Source: Gnetum montanum
Taxonomy: Eukaryota > Streptophyta > Gnetopsida > Gnetales > Gnetaceae
Assembly (NCBI GenBank): GCA_015680685.1
Contig: MNCI01036682.1
Span: forward strand, 1-64,000
Length of the DNA stretch: 64,000 nucleotides
Reading direction: 5' to 3'
Of the stretch, positions 32,979-44,134 are shown one piece after another; position 1 is the stretch's first letter; the number at the start of each line of letters is the position of its first letter. Made by a program: the position numbers and the translations under genes. The notes beneath the pieces are model-generated. The model had not been told where the DNA came from. It was given only the letters and a program-made list of their open reading frames with translations, and ran no database searches.

Positions 32979-35900
32979 ATGTCTCCCAAAAAGGAATGCA
33001 AGAACTAGGCACTCACCAAGGTTAGCGAGATAGAAGAAACCCTAGGGCGTGTGACACAAGCACACGTCATGGTTCGAGAGGAGACACCATTAGCCCGGTA
33101 GGCTATCATGCCTTCTCTATTTTTCCATGTCTTTGTTATTATTCTCACTTTCTGCTATTTTGCGCTATGATTTTGTTTAGTTATCTATGTTTTTCTGTTA
33201 TTGTATTGTCGTTGTTTTGGCCTTTACACTATTGCTATTGTCATTTTGGCCACGACGGACGTACGGACGCTACGCTAAGGTTGCATGCAATGTTGTCTAG
33301 ACTATCATTGTTGTGGCTGCCATTGCCGTGGAGGTTTGGATGATTTGAGCCATTTGGCATGCAAATAGCATAGTGTACGACCCTCAGGAGGGTTTGGCCA
33401 TGTTCATGATGTGACAGTGTGACAGATGTTTTGTTATGGTGTGATGCTAATCACTTTATTAGGCTGACTTGTTTAAAGATTTGTCATTATTTGCTATTGC
33501 TACACTAAGTTGACTTTGCTACGCTAACCTTGCTACGATATTGCCTTTGTATTTTCCTTGCTACGCTATGTGTAAAAAGAGAACAATGCTACGCTATTTA
33601 CTAAAATGTTAATGTTTCTATGCTACATGTGCATTCCACTCAGACACGGTGTCAACATTTGCTGTTGTGTTGTGCAGGATAATGCTAAGGCCAATTTTGA
33701 TTGTCCTAGAAATTATAGGGATCCTATGCTATGTGAGCAAACCAATAGCCAATGTTCCTTTGCCCCATGCACGTGTGGGATAAGAGGTGGTTTGGTTCTG
33801 GGAGGGGGCATGGGAGTTCCTAAAATTTCTTCTCCAACGCTTTAGTGTGATCATTTGGTCATGCTTCGCAGAGGAGGTAGTGGCCATCATAACAGAAACC
33901 TTGTTGCCTAGGGCAAATCAAGGTATTCTGTGATTTTTGACAAATGGCACTATTAGCAGTAGGCAGGGAGAAGGATCCAGTCCACGTCCTAGAAATTTGA
34001 GGCATTTGGCTTGGATTTGGAATATGCCCGAGTATAATTGCTACCATTCCTACAATACCTTGTTCATTGCACGTCACATGGGAACGTGCTTCCAAAACCC
34101 ACTAGGAATCGTTTACAATGCCGATGGGTGAGTTTTGTAGCCATGCTCTGCTACGCTATGCAATGCTTGCTACGCTAACCAGATGTTAACAATATCTTTT
34201 TGTCACCTGGTTTTTTATCAACGAGGAGGGGCTTCATGGCGATATGGATATGTTGACCATATCATAGATGGTTCTGTAGGAGTTTTCTTCTGTTGAGAAT
34301 ATGCGCACAAGTGTGATAGGTCAATGCGGGGGTGAGTACAACACCTATCCAACCCGATACCCCAGGCTCTACAACAGATGCAAGGATTCCAATTGGTTGG
34401 ATGAGGGATGGGCATCCTTTAAACCGATCATCATCAAAGATGTTTTAGTTAATCTTCTGCCATTCCCATTACCGTTTAAACCTAGTAAGCCAAATTGTGA
34501 ATTGTTGCATGTCCAAGTGTTGTTTCTATTTTCTGTGTTTTTTTGTGTGTTTTTATGCTAATTTTTTTATGCAAACTGCTATAGTGGTGAGGAAGTCCCA
34601 GGAAGTGATAGTGATTACCTATGGGATCCAAGAGGTCAACATCTACTTCAAGTATGGGGAGGTAGATGAGAGCCAACATTGGATATGCAGTGTGGCCTCG
34701 GAATCCCTGATCAGGAATCTTCAGAATGCTAGGCTCATGGATTTATTCCTGGCCCTAAATCCAAACATCCTTGCCGCTGAGATGCTTGCCCTAGCAGACT
34801 CCTTTTCCGACAATGCATACTGCTTTTGCACACATGTACATGGCATGCGGGTGGTCCTTGAAATCAATGACCAGGTATTCGTAGACCTTTTTGGTGTTCC
34901 TACTAAAGGTGTCTCTATAGGGCCGAAGACCAAGAGAGAGCTGAATCGTTAGAAGGAAGACATTGAGGAGTGGCTAGGGATTGCAAAAGAGCCAAAGGAG
35001 ATCTCTATGGATAAGGTCAGGCTAGGACCCATCAGGGAGGTTTATCCTATCTTTCGTGCTCACGCTTTCCCCCAGCTACTTTCCCAAGGAAAGATCCTTG
35101 GGATTAAGCAAGCTTGGGTAATGCAGGAGGTTATGGAAAAGGGGGCTCACTACAATTGGCCTACACATTTGTGCAAGGGCTTGTAAACTAAAATTTTCGT
35201 GCTTCATAAGAAGCAGGAGTCTCATTTTAATGTGCACTACATCTTTTATGTAGCTTGCCTGTGGTGTTTTATGAAGTTTTTGATAGTCCATGAGAATGGA
35301 GCCTAGGTCATGTGAAACTGCAACCAGATTTCCAAACTGTGGATTCGCCAAATCCTCTAGACCACCCGAGCCCAAGATCCCCCAAAAGCTATTGGGGAGT
35401 CATTTTCTATAATGACTAAGGGTTAGGTGGCCCGTAACTTTTGTGGCCTAGACAGTGTAGGTGAGGTGCTATTTGTTGTTGCTGGTAGCATATTGCAGGA
35501 AAAATGTCTCATTGTCGAAATGGTGGCCACTAAGTTGTAATGAAAGAGGCCTCAACCACCCGAGGAGACCCTTCGTGTGGAAGAAGAAGAGGGGCAAAAA
35601 CTATGGTTTAAGCTACACAGGACGCAACCCCCCATTGGTAAATGCCCATGTTTATGCTTACTTCTTCGCCTAGCTTGCTAATGTCTGCTACACTATGCTA
35701 CGCTAGGTAGCATAGCGTAGCGTAGCACCTACTCTAAGCTAACATGTTTTATGCTAATGTGAACATGTTGTTTCTGCTATCAGAGGAAGGAGAAGAAGAA
35801 GAAGAAGAAGGTGAAGAGGAAGTGTTAGCCCCCAATTTGAGGGTAGAAAATAAAGACGTAGAGGCCCCAACCACTGAGGAAAGGGCCCTGGACAAGAGAG

Positions 35901-37577
35901 AGGAAGGGGCCCTCATCACGAAGGAGGGGGGTCCTACTAATAAGGAAGGTGCTCCTTCTGAAGAAGAGGACCCTTTTGACGATGAGGAAGAGGTTGGGGC
36001 TTCAGGGTTTATAAGGAAGAAATCATCCTCACTCGGGAAGGGACTTCTGCTAGAGGTCCTTCTGCTGAACATAGCCCAGCATCAAGAGAGTAGGCAAAGG
36101 GTAAGGGTGTTGACATAGGTTTAAGCCAGCAAGGAGGAGAACTACAATTAGATGCTAGTGAGTTTGACAATATATTTGATGATATGTCAATGGGTGATCC
36201 CCCCATTATCACCCCCAAGGGTTTACTAGGTAGGAGCCCCTACATTGTCATTTGTATTACTCACAAGTTTATTGCAGTCCTTCTCGGTCATAACTGATGC
36301 ATTTAATTGCATGAAAGACACCATTGTTAATGTTGCAGGACCTCGTCTAATCTGGCTGGGACCATGGGCCGAGACCCCCAACAAACTAACATTCATGCAA
36401 GGGGTTGTTGATGACATGATTAGTCGTCTCAGGCAAGTCGATCCTAAAATAGGTAAGTTAAAGTAGCTACGCTAGGCTCTTTGAAGTTGCTACACTAGAT
36501 TGTTTGAGCTACTAGCTTTGCTATGCTAATGTGACTAATGCGTTGCTCATGTGGTCACAGCCTCTCGACTCAAGTGGGACCCAACATAGGTGTTGAAAGT
36601 TAGTACCATGCCTACATTCCTACCCGAAGTGGATGAGGTGCCTCATCGTGTATACGATGAGGTTAGCAAATGCACTTTATACTTAGCATGCTCTTTATGG
36701 GAGAGTAGGCACGTCAACAAGGATCTGTGGAAACGGGTCTAGAAGGCTAAGCTGAGCATTGAGGTGGGAGATCTCAGATCTAGGAATGAGTTCCTCCTGT
36801 GAAAACAATGATAGGAGTTGGCGCACAACTGTGATAGACTATGCCAGATATTGGACAATCGTGTGGCACAATAATGAGGCCACCAGAGAGATAATAGAGC
36901 AGCAAATGCAAATGAACTTGTTAGCCTAGAAGAACCAAGACTGGAAAGGCTATGGCACTAGGGTTTATGAGTGGGGGTAGACCCAGAAAAACAATAAGCA
37001 CATGTATAAACTGGAATGTGCCACCTACCGCAAACTATACAGGGATGCTTCCATAGAAGCATTTACTTAGAAGGAGTTCGTAAATGCCATTAGTACTTCT
37101 AAGGCTTATAACAAGTTCAAGGTGTAGGTAAAGGTCACTGAGTCTCCTGAATGGGAAGTGGACCATCCCATAGGTAAGACCGCTACCACCTCCTTTTCTT
37201 TGGGACCACCGAGATGGATGACCATTGAAAAGGAAAAAGCCGCTACAAACGCTAGACCAAGTGATAGTCACTAGGCTGATATGATGGAGGATGAGATCTG
37301 GGAATGCCTTGAGCTTGGTTTGGACCGCATACCCATTGAGAAAGAAGCGGGACCATCTTGGGTTAGTCACAAAGGTTTCATGTTTTCCTAGCATTTATGA
37401 ATTCATGTAGCTAACTACTTCGCTATTGCAACGCAGATTCAGGATGAAGGTGCAGGGCCCATTGAGGGTGGAAATGAGGATGCAGGCAAAGGAAATGTAG
37501 AGGAAGGTGACATGGAAGGGAATGATGTAGGAGCAAACGATGAAGGTGAAGAGGATGTAGGCAAAGATGACCCATGA
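32979..37577 (+). pseudogene. E4 copy of the eight-exon antisense gene
   Basis: Exons: 32979-33097, 33678-34127, 34210-34484, 34585-35637, 35784-36157, 36339-36452, 36561-37361 and 37437-37577 (TGA). Donors are all GT; the exon 3 acceptor reads TG instead of AG. Exon 2 (450 nt, as in E2) encodes the HAD-like domain: ILIVLEIIGILC (motif I Asp replaced by Glu), VIIWSCFAEE, LAWIWNMPEYNCYHSYNTLF and NPLGIVYNADG. Exon 4 carries VNIYFKYGEVDESQHW and INDQVFVDLFGVPTKG. Exon 5 is very acidic (EEGEEEEEEGEEE) with one frameshift. Exon 6 is LGPWAETPNKLTFMQGVVDD. Exon 7 is helical and stop-rich, and exon 8 an open acidic tail. It lies between protease and RT, opposite to both. Role unknown; loss of catalytic Asp argues against phosphatase activity. 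Confidence 0.8.
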
Positions 37578-37744
37578 CAACATGGGGTGTTGATTTTTCT
37601 GATTTTTGAATTTTTGGAAGAAATTGTTGCAAACATTGGTAATGCGATGTGAACCATTGAATGAAAAATTAAATTTTTGGCAATTTTGGATACTCACTAG
37701 CTTATGTGTTATGTACATTATCCATGCAATTTTTTTATGTTATG

Positions 37745-37985
37745 TTTTCATCTTAGTTTTAGGCCATCTCGGGCCATTGGTAGTTTTAGGCCATTTCAGG
37801 CCCCTACTAGTTTTAGGCTGTTTCGGGCCTACACTAGTTTTAGGCCATTTCAGGCTGCTTAACATAACATAAACAACAGAAATTTTACCAGTTTTAGGCC
37901 TTAGTTGGTTGTACATAGTTTTATGCCATTTCGGGCCATAGCTAGTTTTAGGCCATTTCAAGCCGTGGTGTAATAATGAAATGGT
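37745..37985. repeat. Short repeats between E4 antisense gene and protease
   Basis: About nine copies of a 22-25 bp unit, TAGTTTTAGGCCATTTCGGG on the plus strand, i.e. CCCGAAATGGCCTAAAACTA in element sense, virtually the same unit as at 6905-7260 in E2. A few frames across it are artefacts. Confidence 0.8.
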
Positions 37986-39192
37986 ACGCTAACGATTTAA
38001 AGAATGGATAATTAATACCTAGTATACAAGGGTGGATGCAAAACAAGGATGGATGCAAAATAAAAAGGTGTTAAATGTACAAAGAATGCTAACTGGGCAA
38101 GAAGAAGTTGGGTTGCTACACTATGTGTAACTACTTCTTGACCCATCGTGAGTTGGACGATGCGTAAGGCCAAGATGCTTTGCTACGACCTTCGTCCATA
38201 TCGTTGTCCTTCGCTTAGAAGGGAAACTCGACCCATGCATTTTTGTGTTTTGGATTGGTAGTTTGGGTCGGTCCTTTTGTCAGATAGTTAGTGTTTTCTA
38301 AGACAAACGCCTCATTCTCAGAAGTTATTACTTCTGAGCCTTATTCCATATCCACATTATGGATGGCTTGTGTTACCACCTCATCGCCATGGATGATCAC
38401 CTCCCTACCTACATAGGGCAGATGGATTTCCTAGTGTATGGGTGAAGAGACAGCCTGAAGTTATGCTAAGCATGACCTCCCCAAGATCAGGTTAAACTCA
38501 GGCATCTCTTCAACCACAATGAACATTGCATTCGTGGGGAACTAGTCCCCTGCCACAAAGTTGATGTGGACCGTGCCCTTTACCACGACCCGTGCCCCAT
38601 TAAACGACTTTAAACATGACGTTGTTGTGGGTCTGATCTGGTCGACCAAACCCAACTTTTCCACTATAGGAAAAGGGATGACATTTTTTGCAGCCTCGTC
38701 ATTGACATGTACTCTTCAAATCTTATGTTGGCCGATCCGAATTGTGATAAATAGGGGTGTTGTGGTCACCTGACCCTTTTCAAGGTCTTCCCTAATAGAA
38801 TTGTGGCAAAAAATTAGTTGGGCTGGCTTTGGTTCTGCAGGTGCAGAAGGAAGCAAGAATGAGTGAATTGCTTTTTCTTCTGCTGGCATGCTTTCATCAA
38901 CCAGAATTGACGTTAGCATGCAGACCAAAGCCTCATGGTGTGCGGTAGATGTCATGACCAAGTCGTATAGGGTCAACGTAGTGTTTTTCTGTTTCAAAGC
39001 CTGTTTGACTTGGGTGAGAGCGTTTAAAAGGTCTTGACCACCTTTTTGTTTGCTACCTTTCTTCTCTTCTATTTGTCCTAGGAGACGAATTTTCCAAGGA
39101 GGGACAGCCTTGGGTTTGGGTTCAGACCTTCTTGAGCAGGGTGGCAAAGACTGTGTAGGCCTAGCAACGTTACCTTTAGGCGACGAGGGCAT
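37986..39192 (-). pseudogene. E4 protease remnant and upstream linker
   Basis: The linker 39192-38716 is open (QDLLNALTQVKQALKQKNTT, GQVTTTPLFITIRIGQHKI). The protease follows with VHVNDEAAKNVIPFPIVEKL: the Asp-Asp-Gly of E2 and E3 is Asn-Asp-Glu, so the catalytic Asp is lost. FNLILGRSCLA and IHQEIHLPYVGREVII mark the C-terminal half to about 38370. Coding similarity fades before 38150, and 37986-38150 shows nothing clear. Confidence 0.8.
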
Positions 39193-39194
39193 GG

Positions 39195-41922
39195 ATGCAG
39201 GGGGTGAGAGTGTAGGCTTGGAAGCACCTAAGGCAGTACTTTACCTTGACATCTCACCAGTGAAATGCACTTCCTATTTCTTAGGACGAGAAGGTTGTAA
39301 AGCTGTCTAATGCAAGGAGGGGGTTGTTGGATGGTTTGGCCCCCTGCCAACAAATGATGCTAATAGTGTCAATGCATGTGGTGGTATAGTTATGCTAATA
39401 GGTGGTGGCAAGGCAGATGCCCAATGAATAGGTGATGTAGGGGTAGATGCCTGGGGAGGGACTCGTAAGACAAATGACTGTTGCAGGTTTGGATTAGCCG
39501 TTGGTGGTGCCGGTGTGCTACGCTAAGGCACACAGACCATAAACAGGTGCTGGGGTGGTCAAGGACTACTGTCAAAGCTGATGGCATTGAGAGGATCTGT
39601 GTAAACATGCAAGGATTAATTCTCAGGGCGTACTGGGTTGCTTTCATCTAGCACCATTTTTCCCTGATCGATCATCCTTTGGATGTTGTCCTTTAATGCC
39701 ATACAGTAATCTTTGTTGTGACCACACTGTTGGTGGTAGTCACAAAACTAGTCCAGCCTAAAACCCTTAGGAATTAGGGGCTCATTGGGCAAGGCCAAAG
39801 AGGGGTTCCTAAGGGGCTTGCAGTACCATTGATGTTTCTTGACTTCCTCTTTCGACATCCGCTTGTGTTGGATGTACCCTGTTGCTAGCAATTTCTTCAG
39901 AAGATCTGAAGACTTAACAGGCAACGGGGTATACTTCGAGTGGTCTTTACGCTCAAAGTTTAATTTAGGTGCTGAAGATGTTTCAAGTGTAGATGTGGAA
40001 GATTGTGATGCGTTGCCCTGCTTGGGTGTGGGATTCGTTGTTGTTGTGGTCAATTTCTTACTGTTGTTATTGGGTTTGGCCTTGTTGGTCATAGCGGCCA
40101 CTGTGGCTGTTGTAGCCTTACCTTTGTCCTTCTCCTTCTTCGTGAAGCTATTCTTGTATGCAACATAGGCCGGGTCTTTGCTTGCCTCGGCCGGGTCTTA
40201 AATGCTCTTAGTTTGGGAAAAATCCTAAGTAAGAGTATGGGGAGTGAGATAGTATAGCTTAGACTTGATGAAGTCATTCACTACACCCTTGAAAATAGCC
40301 ATGAAATGGGCCTCCGTGATAGGCTCGTAGATTTCATTGAGGGTAGCGCTCCACCGCTGTATGAACTTTTGGACCACCTCCAGTGGGTCCTGCTTTAGCT
40401 CATTAGCTGATCTAGTGTGAATTTTGGTCTCAAGTTGTACTTGAAACTTGTCACGAACTAGGTCAGCAACTCTTCTAGGGTTGAAATGGAGTGTGATAAT
40501 GTGCAGTACTAGTCCAGGGCTTTTCCAGTCAAGGACATGGAAAAGACTCGAATGATCGTGTGTGGCCATTTTTGCAGAAGATGGGATTTAGACCTAAATG
40601 TAACAAGATGTGCATTGGGATCCCCCTCCCCGTTGTATTTTGTAAAGTAGGGAAGTGACATCCTAGGGGGTAGAGTTAATGTAGGGATTGCTGGGCTAAT
40701 GGGATCATCTTGGTAAAAGTCCATGACTTGTACCATATCAGACCCAAAAACCTTGGGGCGCTTTATTTCTTTAGTAAGGATCTAGATAAGCTAAAATGCT
40801 TGATCCAGACCTGGGGATGATGTAGACAGTTGGGGAACTGCCAGAGCAGCTTCCATCTATGGAGTGGTAGGGGCGGCAATGTGACCCATCGGTGGTGCCA
40901 TTGGGCTGACCCCTGTAAATGATCCTGCTTGTGCATCCACAACCTAGTAGGTGGTGCTATTGGAGTAGCAACTGCAGATTGTGTTGGGGGGTAGACCACT
41001 TGTATGGCCGGTGGAGTAGACCATGGTCCCGCACCTGGTTGTACTGTTTGTGGGACTTGGTATGTCTGGTGGCTAGTGTAGTTAGACATTTGCATCAGTT
41101 GTGGAATAGGTGGAGAAGTGAATGGGGTCCACCATGTGGATGGGCTTGGGCCCACCACAGTTGATGGGAGAGATGTGAACATAGGAATGGAGGTGGAAGT
41201 CAAAGGCAACTGCGACGTAGGTACGATGTGGACGTAGGGCAGGGTAGCTGTAATTGGCATGTGTTGTGAAGCAAATAGGGATTGATGAACAGTTTGCGAA
41301 AGGGTAGTAGCTGTGGTTGAGACAATAATGTAGGTGTGTTGATATGCCAAATGCATAGAATGGCTACCTATTACTGGTGGAATGGTAGACTGCGATAGTG
41401 CGGTTATGATCCTAAAGGGAGCGGTAATAGACAACGGGTTCATCCAGAAGGATGGGGAAGGAGGGATGGTAGCAGGGCTAGTTTGACCCCCCCATCGGAT
41501 TGGGAATCTAGCTCCTATTGTTTATCCTGGAAAGCCTCATCATGATGAGACACCATGTCTTGCAACTCCCCAGGCCTAAGGACCTAGATCAGTTGATTTA
41601 GAAGCCATTGGTTCATTTGCGTTAAGGGGATGAAAGTGTCAGGAGTGGGAATAAATTCCTTCCCATTGCAGTTGGAAAACTCAAAGCTACGCTTCTCTTC
41701 AGACTCTTGTGCATCTAAGGGAAATTTTTCTTGCACCTTTGTACAGAGGAAGTTGTATTGCTTGTGTTGCTGAGCCAAGCCCTCAAGTCCTCAGTTTTGG
41801 ATCTTGAGGGATCAACGTGGCCCCAGCCCTAGGCTGAGTGATTTTTTGACACCTGTGATGCCTTGAACCATGAAGGGAACCTCAACATTAGAGGTGTTAG
41901 TAACAATGCTTAGTGTAGTCAT
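39195..41922 (-). pseudogene. gag: E4 gag remnant
   Basis: Starts at ATG 41922 (MTTLSIVTNTSN). N-terminal part HKQYNFLCTKVQEKFPLD matches E1 and E3; a Pro/Ser/Thr-rich middle is open at 41443-40763; the core shows VMDFYQDDPISPAIP, MSLPYFTKYNGEGDPNAHL, VFSMSLTGKALD, VQKFIQRWSATLNEIYEP and VNDFIKSKLYYL. A zinc-knuckle-like segment lies near 39750-39700. Stops at about 41580, 40760, 40500 and others, plus a few frame changes. Closest to E2 gag. Confidence 0.86.
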
Positions 41923-41964
41923 TATCACAAAGCTAAACAGGTTTGCAAACAAGGAAAATGAGAA

Positions 41965-42300
41965 GATCAAAAGACAATCAAAGGCTTTATGTCTTGCTGC
42001 ATTCCGAAGGAATCGTCAGAGCGACCGATCTCTACCACACAATGTGTAAACAATCGTGAAGGGTGTCATGTTTATGCTAATGCATGATATGGTACAGAAC
42101 ATGTGCAAGACTATTGTTAAACAAAAGGATCAAATAGTGATCGGAGGCTTTACGTCCTGCAGGGTTCTGAAGGAACCGTCGAAGTGATCGATGTACCACA
42201 CGATGCGTAAACAACCACAAAAGGGTATCAAGCTTACGCTAGTTCATGTCGGGGTGCAAAATGCTTATAGGACTACCGTATAACATAAAAAAGGACACTA
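41965..42300 (-). repeat. Tandem duplication in E4 leader (about 165 bp x 2)
   Basis: Copy one starts GATCAAAAGACAATCAAAGG at 41965, copy two GATCAAATAGTGATCGGAGG at 42128. Shared blocks include AGGCTTTATGTC/AGGCTTTACGTC, CGAAGGAATCGTC/TGAAGGAACCGTC and TACCACACRATGYGTAAACAA. It occupies most of the untranslated leader, where packaging signals lie in retroelements. Confidence 0.75.
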
Positions 42301-42304
42301 AAAG

Positions 42305-42324
42305 GCCCTCCTTCTAGCACCAAA
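42305..42324 (-). other. E4 primer-binding site
   Basis: TTGGTGCTAGAAGGAGGGCC five nt inside the 5' LTR end; E1 has a near-identical site. Confidence 0.75.
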
Positions 42325-42391
42325 AAACTGTAGCGAACAAAAATTTTGATGGTTGGAAAACACTGAGGGGTTGTCAGTCGTGATAGTCTTA

Positions 42392-42438
42392 ACCTCATAT
42401 CTGTGTGAGGGCCATGCTAGATTAAATCAAAATGGGGT
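42392..42438 (-). other. Predicted LTR-end stem-loop, E4 5' LTR
   Basis: ACCCCAT versus ATGAGGT: six of seven pairs, loop with CTAGCATGGCCCTC. Confidence 0.5.
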
Positions 42439-43006
42439 GCTTTGAATGGTCTGGTCGATCAGACAAGGACTTAATCAGTTTTGATAACCTTTTGCAAACG
42501 TTTAGCATGAAAAATGGTACTTATAACATAAAATAACAATTTTTCAATGTGAGGAAGCGAAAATAATGTAGAACGCAATGATCAACAAGAAAATAAAGCA
42601 AAATTTATGAAGTGCACCACTTCAATTTTATGACTTTACTTTGCCAAAGTGGATACAATCAGTTGTGCAACAATGGGAAGTACAAAGATCCCAAAAGTAA
42701 CTAAGACATTCAAAGCAAGCCAATAATGTGCTTGAACGGGGACTCAAAAAGCAACAATATGAAATGCTACCAAGCCAACTTGCCCACCTTGTTAACAAGA
42801 TCTTAACTGAAATAGGGGGCTTATCTTGCCAACCGCTAACAAAATTTGCTAACTACTCAAGTTTGCTAATGCTTTTTGCATAGATTTTTGCCAACTGAAT
42901 GCTTAATTTATCAACCTTTGCTCAAATATGCCAGCCAATGGTTTGCAAACAAATAATTTTTTTCCAACCAACAGTTTGCCAACCCTTTGAGCATTGCTCG
43001 TCGGGG

Positions 43007-43014
43007 TATTTATA
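43007..43014 (-). promoter_or_regulatory. TATA box of E4 5' LTR
   Basis: TATAAATA in TTGCCCTATAAATACCCC on the minus strand, the same context as E2 and E3 LTRs. Confidence 0.6.
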
Positions 43015-44134
43015 GGGCAAGGGGGACATGTGAGATGAGGCTTGGATGACATGTGTCTTAGACCTGCAAGATGTTGACGTGTCCATACTGCATGGACATG
43101 CAAAGTTGATTGATGAGCTTATCAAGCTACAATCACGCTGTTAGAACTAGAGATGTGCGCTAGTGATGTAGACAAGGGGTGAAGCATGCTAAAGCAGCAT
43201 AGCCATCTGCTATGCTATGCTACGCTGTGGGGCATAGCATGTTTAGCGTAGCATAGCATCTTGCTATGTGGTGCTATGCTATGCAGTGTAGCATAGCGTA
43301 GCCACCAATTGGAAGAAGAAATTTGTGATGAAGTTAATTGCATTTGCTGGAAGATTTGGCATGCATTGAAGTGTTTCTTCTACTTCTACATCTTTGCTAC
43401 GCTATGTTACGCTACATAGGATAGCATAGCGTAGCGGCCACTTTTCATTTGCCCAAGGTTGCAAACTTTTCCTTGAAGCCTAATTGTGCTAACAACTACA
43501 ATTACGACTTGTTGATCTTGCCTTTGAGACACCTTCTATTTTTTTCTTGCATCATTGCTACACTATGCTATGCTACATAGCGTAGCATATCGTAGCAGCC
43601 AACATAACATACTTTTTGCTATATCTACCACTTTTCTAGCAAGAGGAGTTTTGCTGAAGGACTTGAAGTTAAGCGAAGTGGCTAATTTTGAAGGTTGGAA
43701 GTGCTTGCTCAGTGCGATTGAAATCACTAGGTAAGCTGAGCCTTTCTGTATTGCTCTTGCTACGTTGTGCTACGCTGCGTAGTGTAGCATAGCATAGCAC
43801 TTCTTCCTGCAACTGTCTTCTGAGGCTTGCTATGCTACATAGCCTAGCGTAGCGTAGCAAACTTATTGACTAGAAAACTTGCCAAACTATTTTGCGTAGC
43901 CTGAGCACCGCCAACAACCCCACACATTGCTACTAAGTAGACTGTCTACTGGATGAACTACTCGGGTGGGTAGGTTGGAGAATCTGTTAGGCCTATCAAC
44001 ACCGAGAGTAGAAAATTTGTCAAACTGGATAGTCTAAACTCAAAGCGTTCATTTTTTGCCAAACTACCATGATGCCACCTGAATTCCAAAGACCCAGTGA
44101 AGAAAGAATGCCATTGAAAATATAGGGTGTTTTA

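Larger units (their letters stand above)
25212..44134 (-). mobile_element. E4: complete Tat-type LTR retrotransposon (about 18.9 kb)
   Basis: Two direct LTRs of about 1.81 kb (42330-44134 is 5', 25212-27023 is 3') flank, in minus-strand order, primer-binding site, leader, gag, protease, repeats, antisense gene (plus strand), RT-RNase H, second RNase H, integrase, repeats and polypurine tract. Flanks are GGCAA (25207-25211) and GGTAG (44135-44139), a plausible 5-bp target duplication altered by two transitions. It split exon 4 of the E3 antisense gene. Stops in all frames mean it cannot move on its own now. Confidence 0.9.
42330..44134 (-). repeat. E4 5' LTR
   Basis: Direct repeat of 25212-27023. 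On the minus strand it starts TAAAACACCC (start TG altered to TA) and ends GTTCGCTACA. It includes TATAAATA at 43014-43007, many GCTACGCTA / TAGCGTAGC words at 43190-43860 and the hairpin at 42392-42438. Numerous transitions separate the two LTRs, so the insertion is not recent. Confidence 0.9.

Noticed and set aside
37423-37657. Minus-strand Ser/Pro/His-rich frames
   Set aside because: They are shadows of the acidic exon 8 of the E4 antisense gene on the plus strand.
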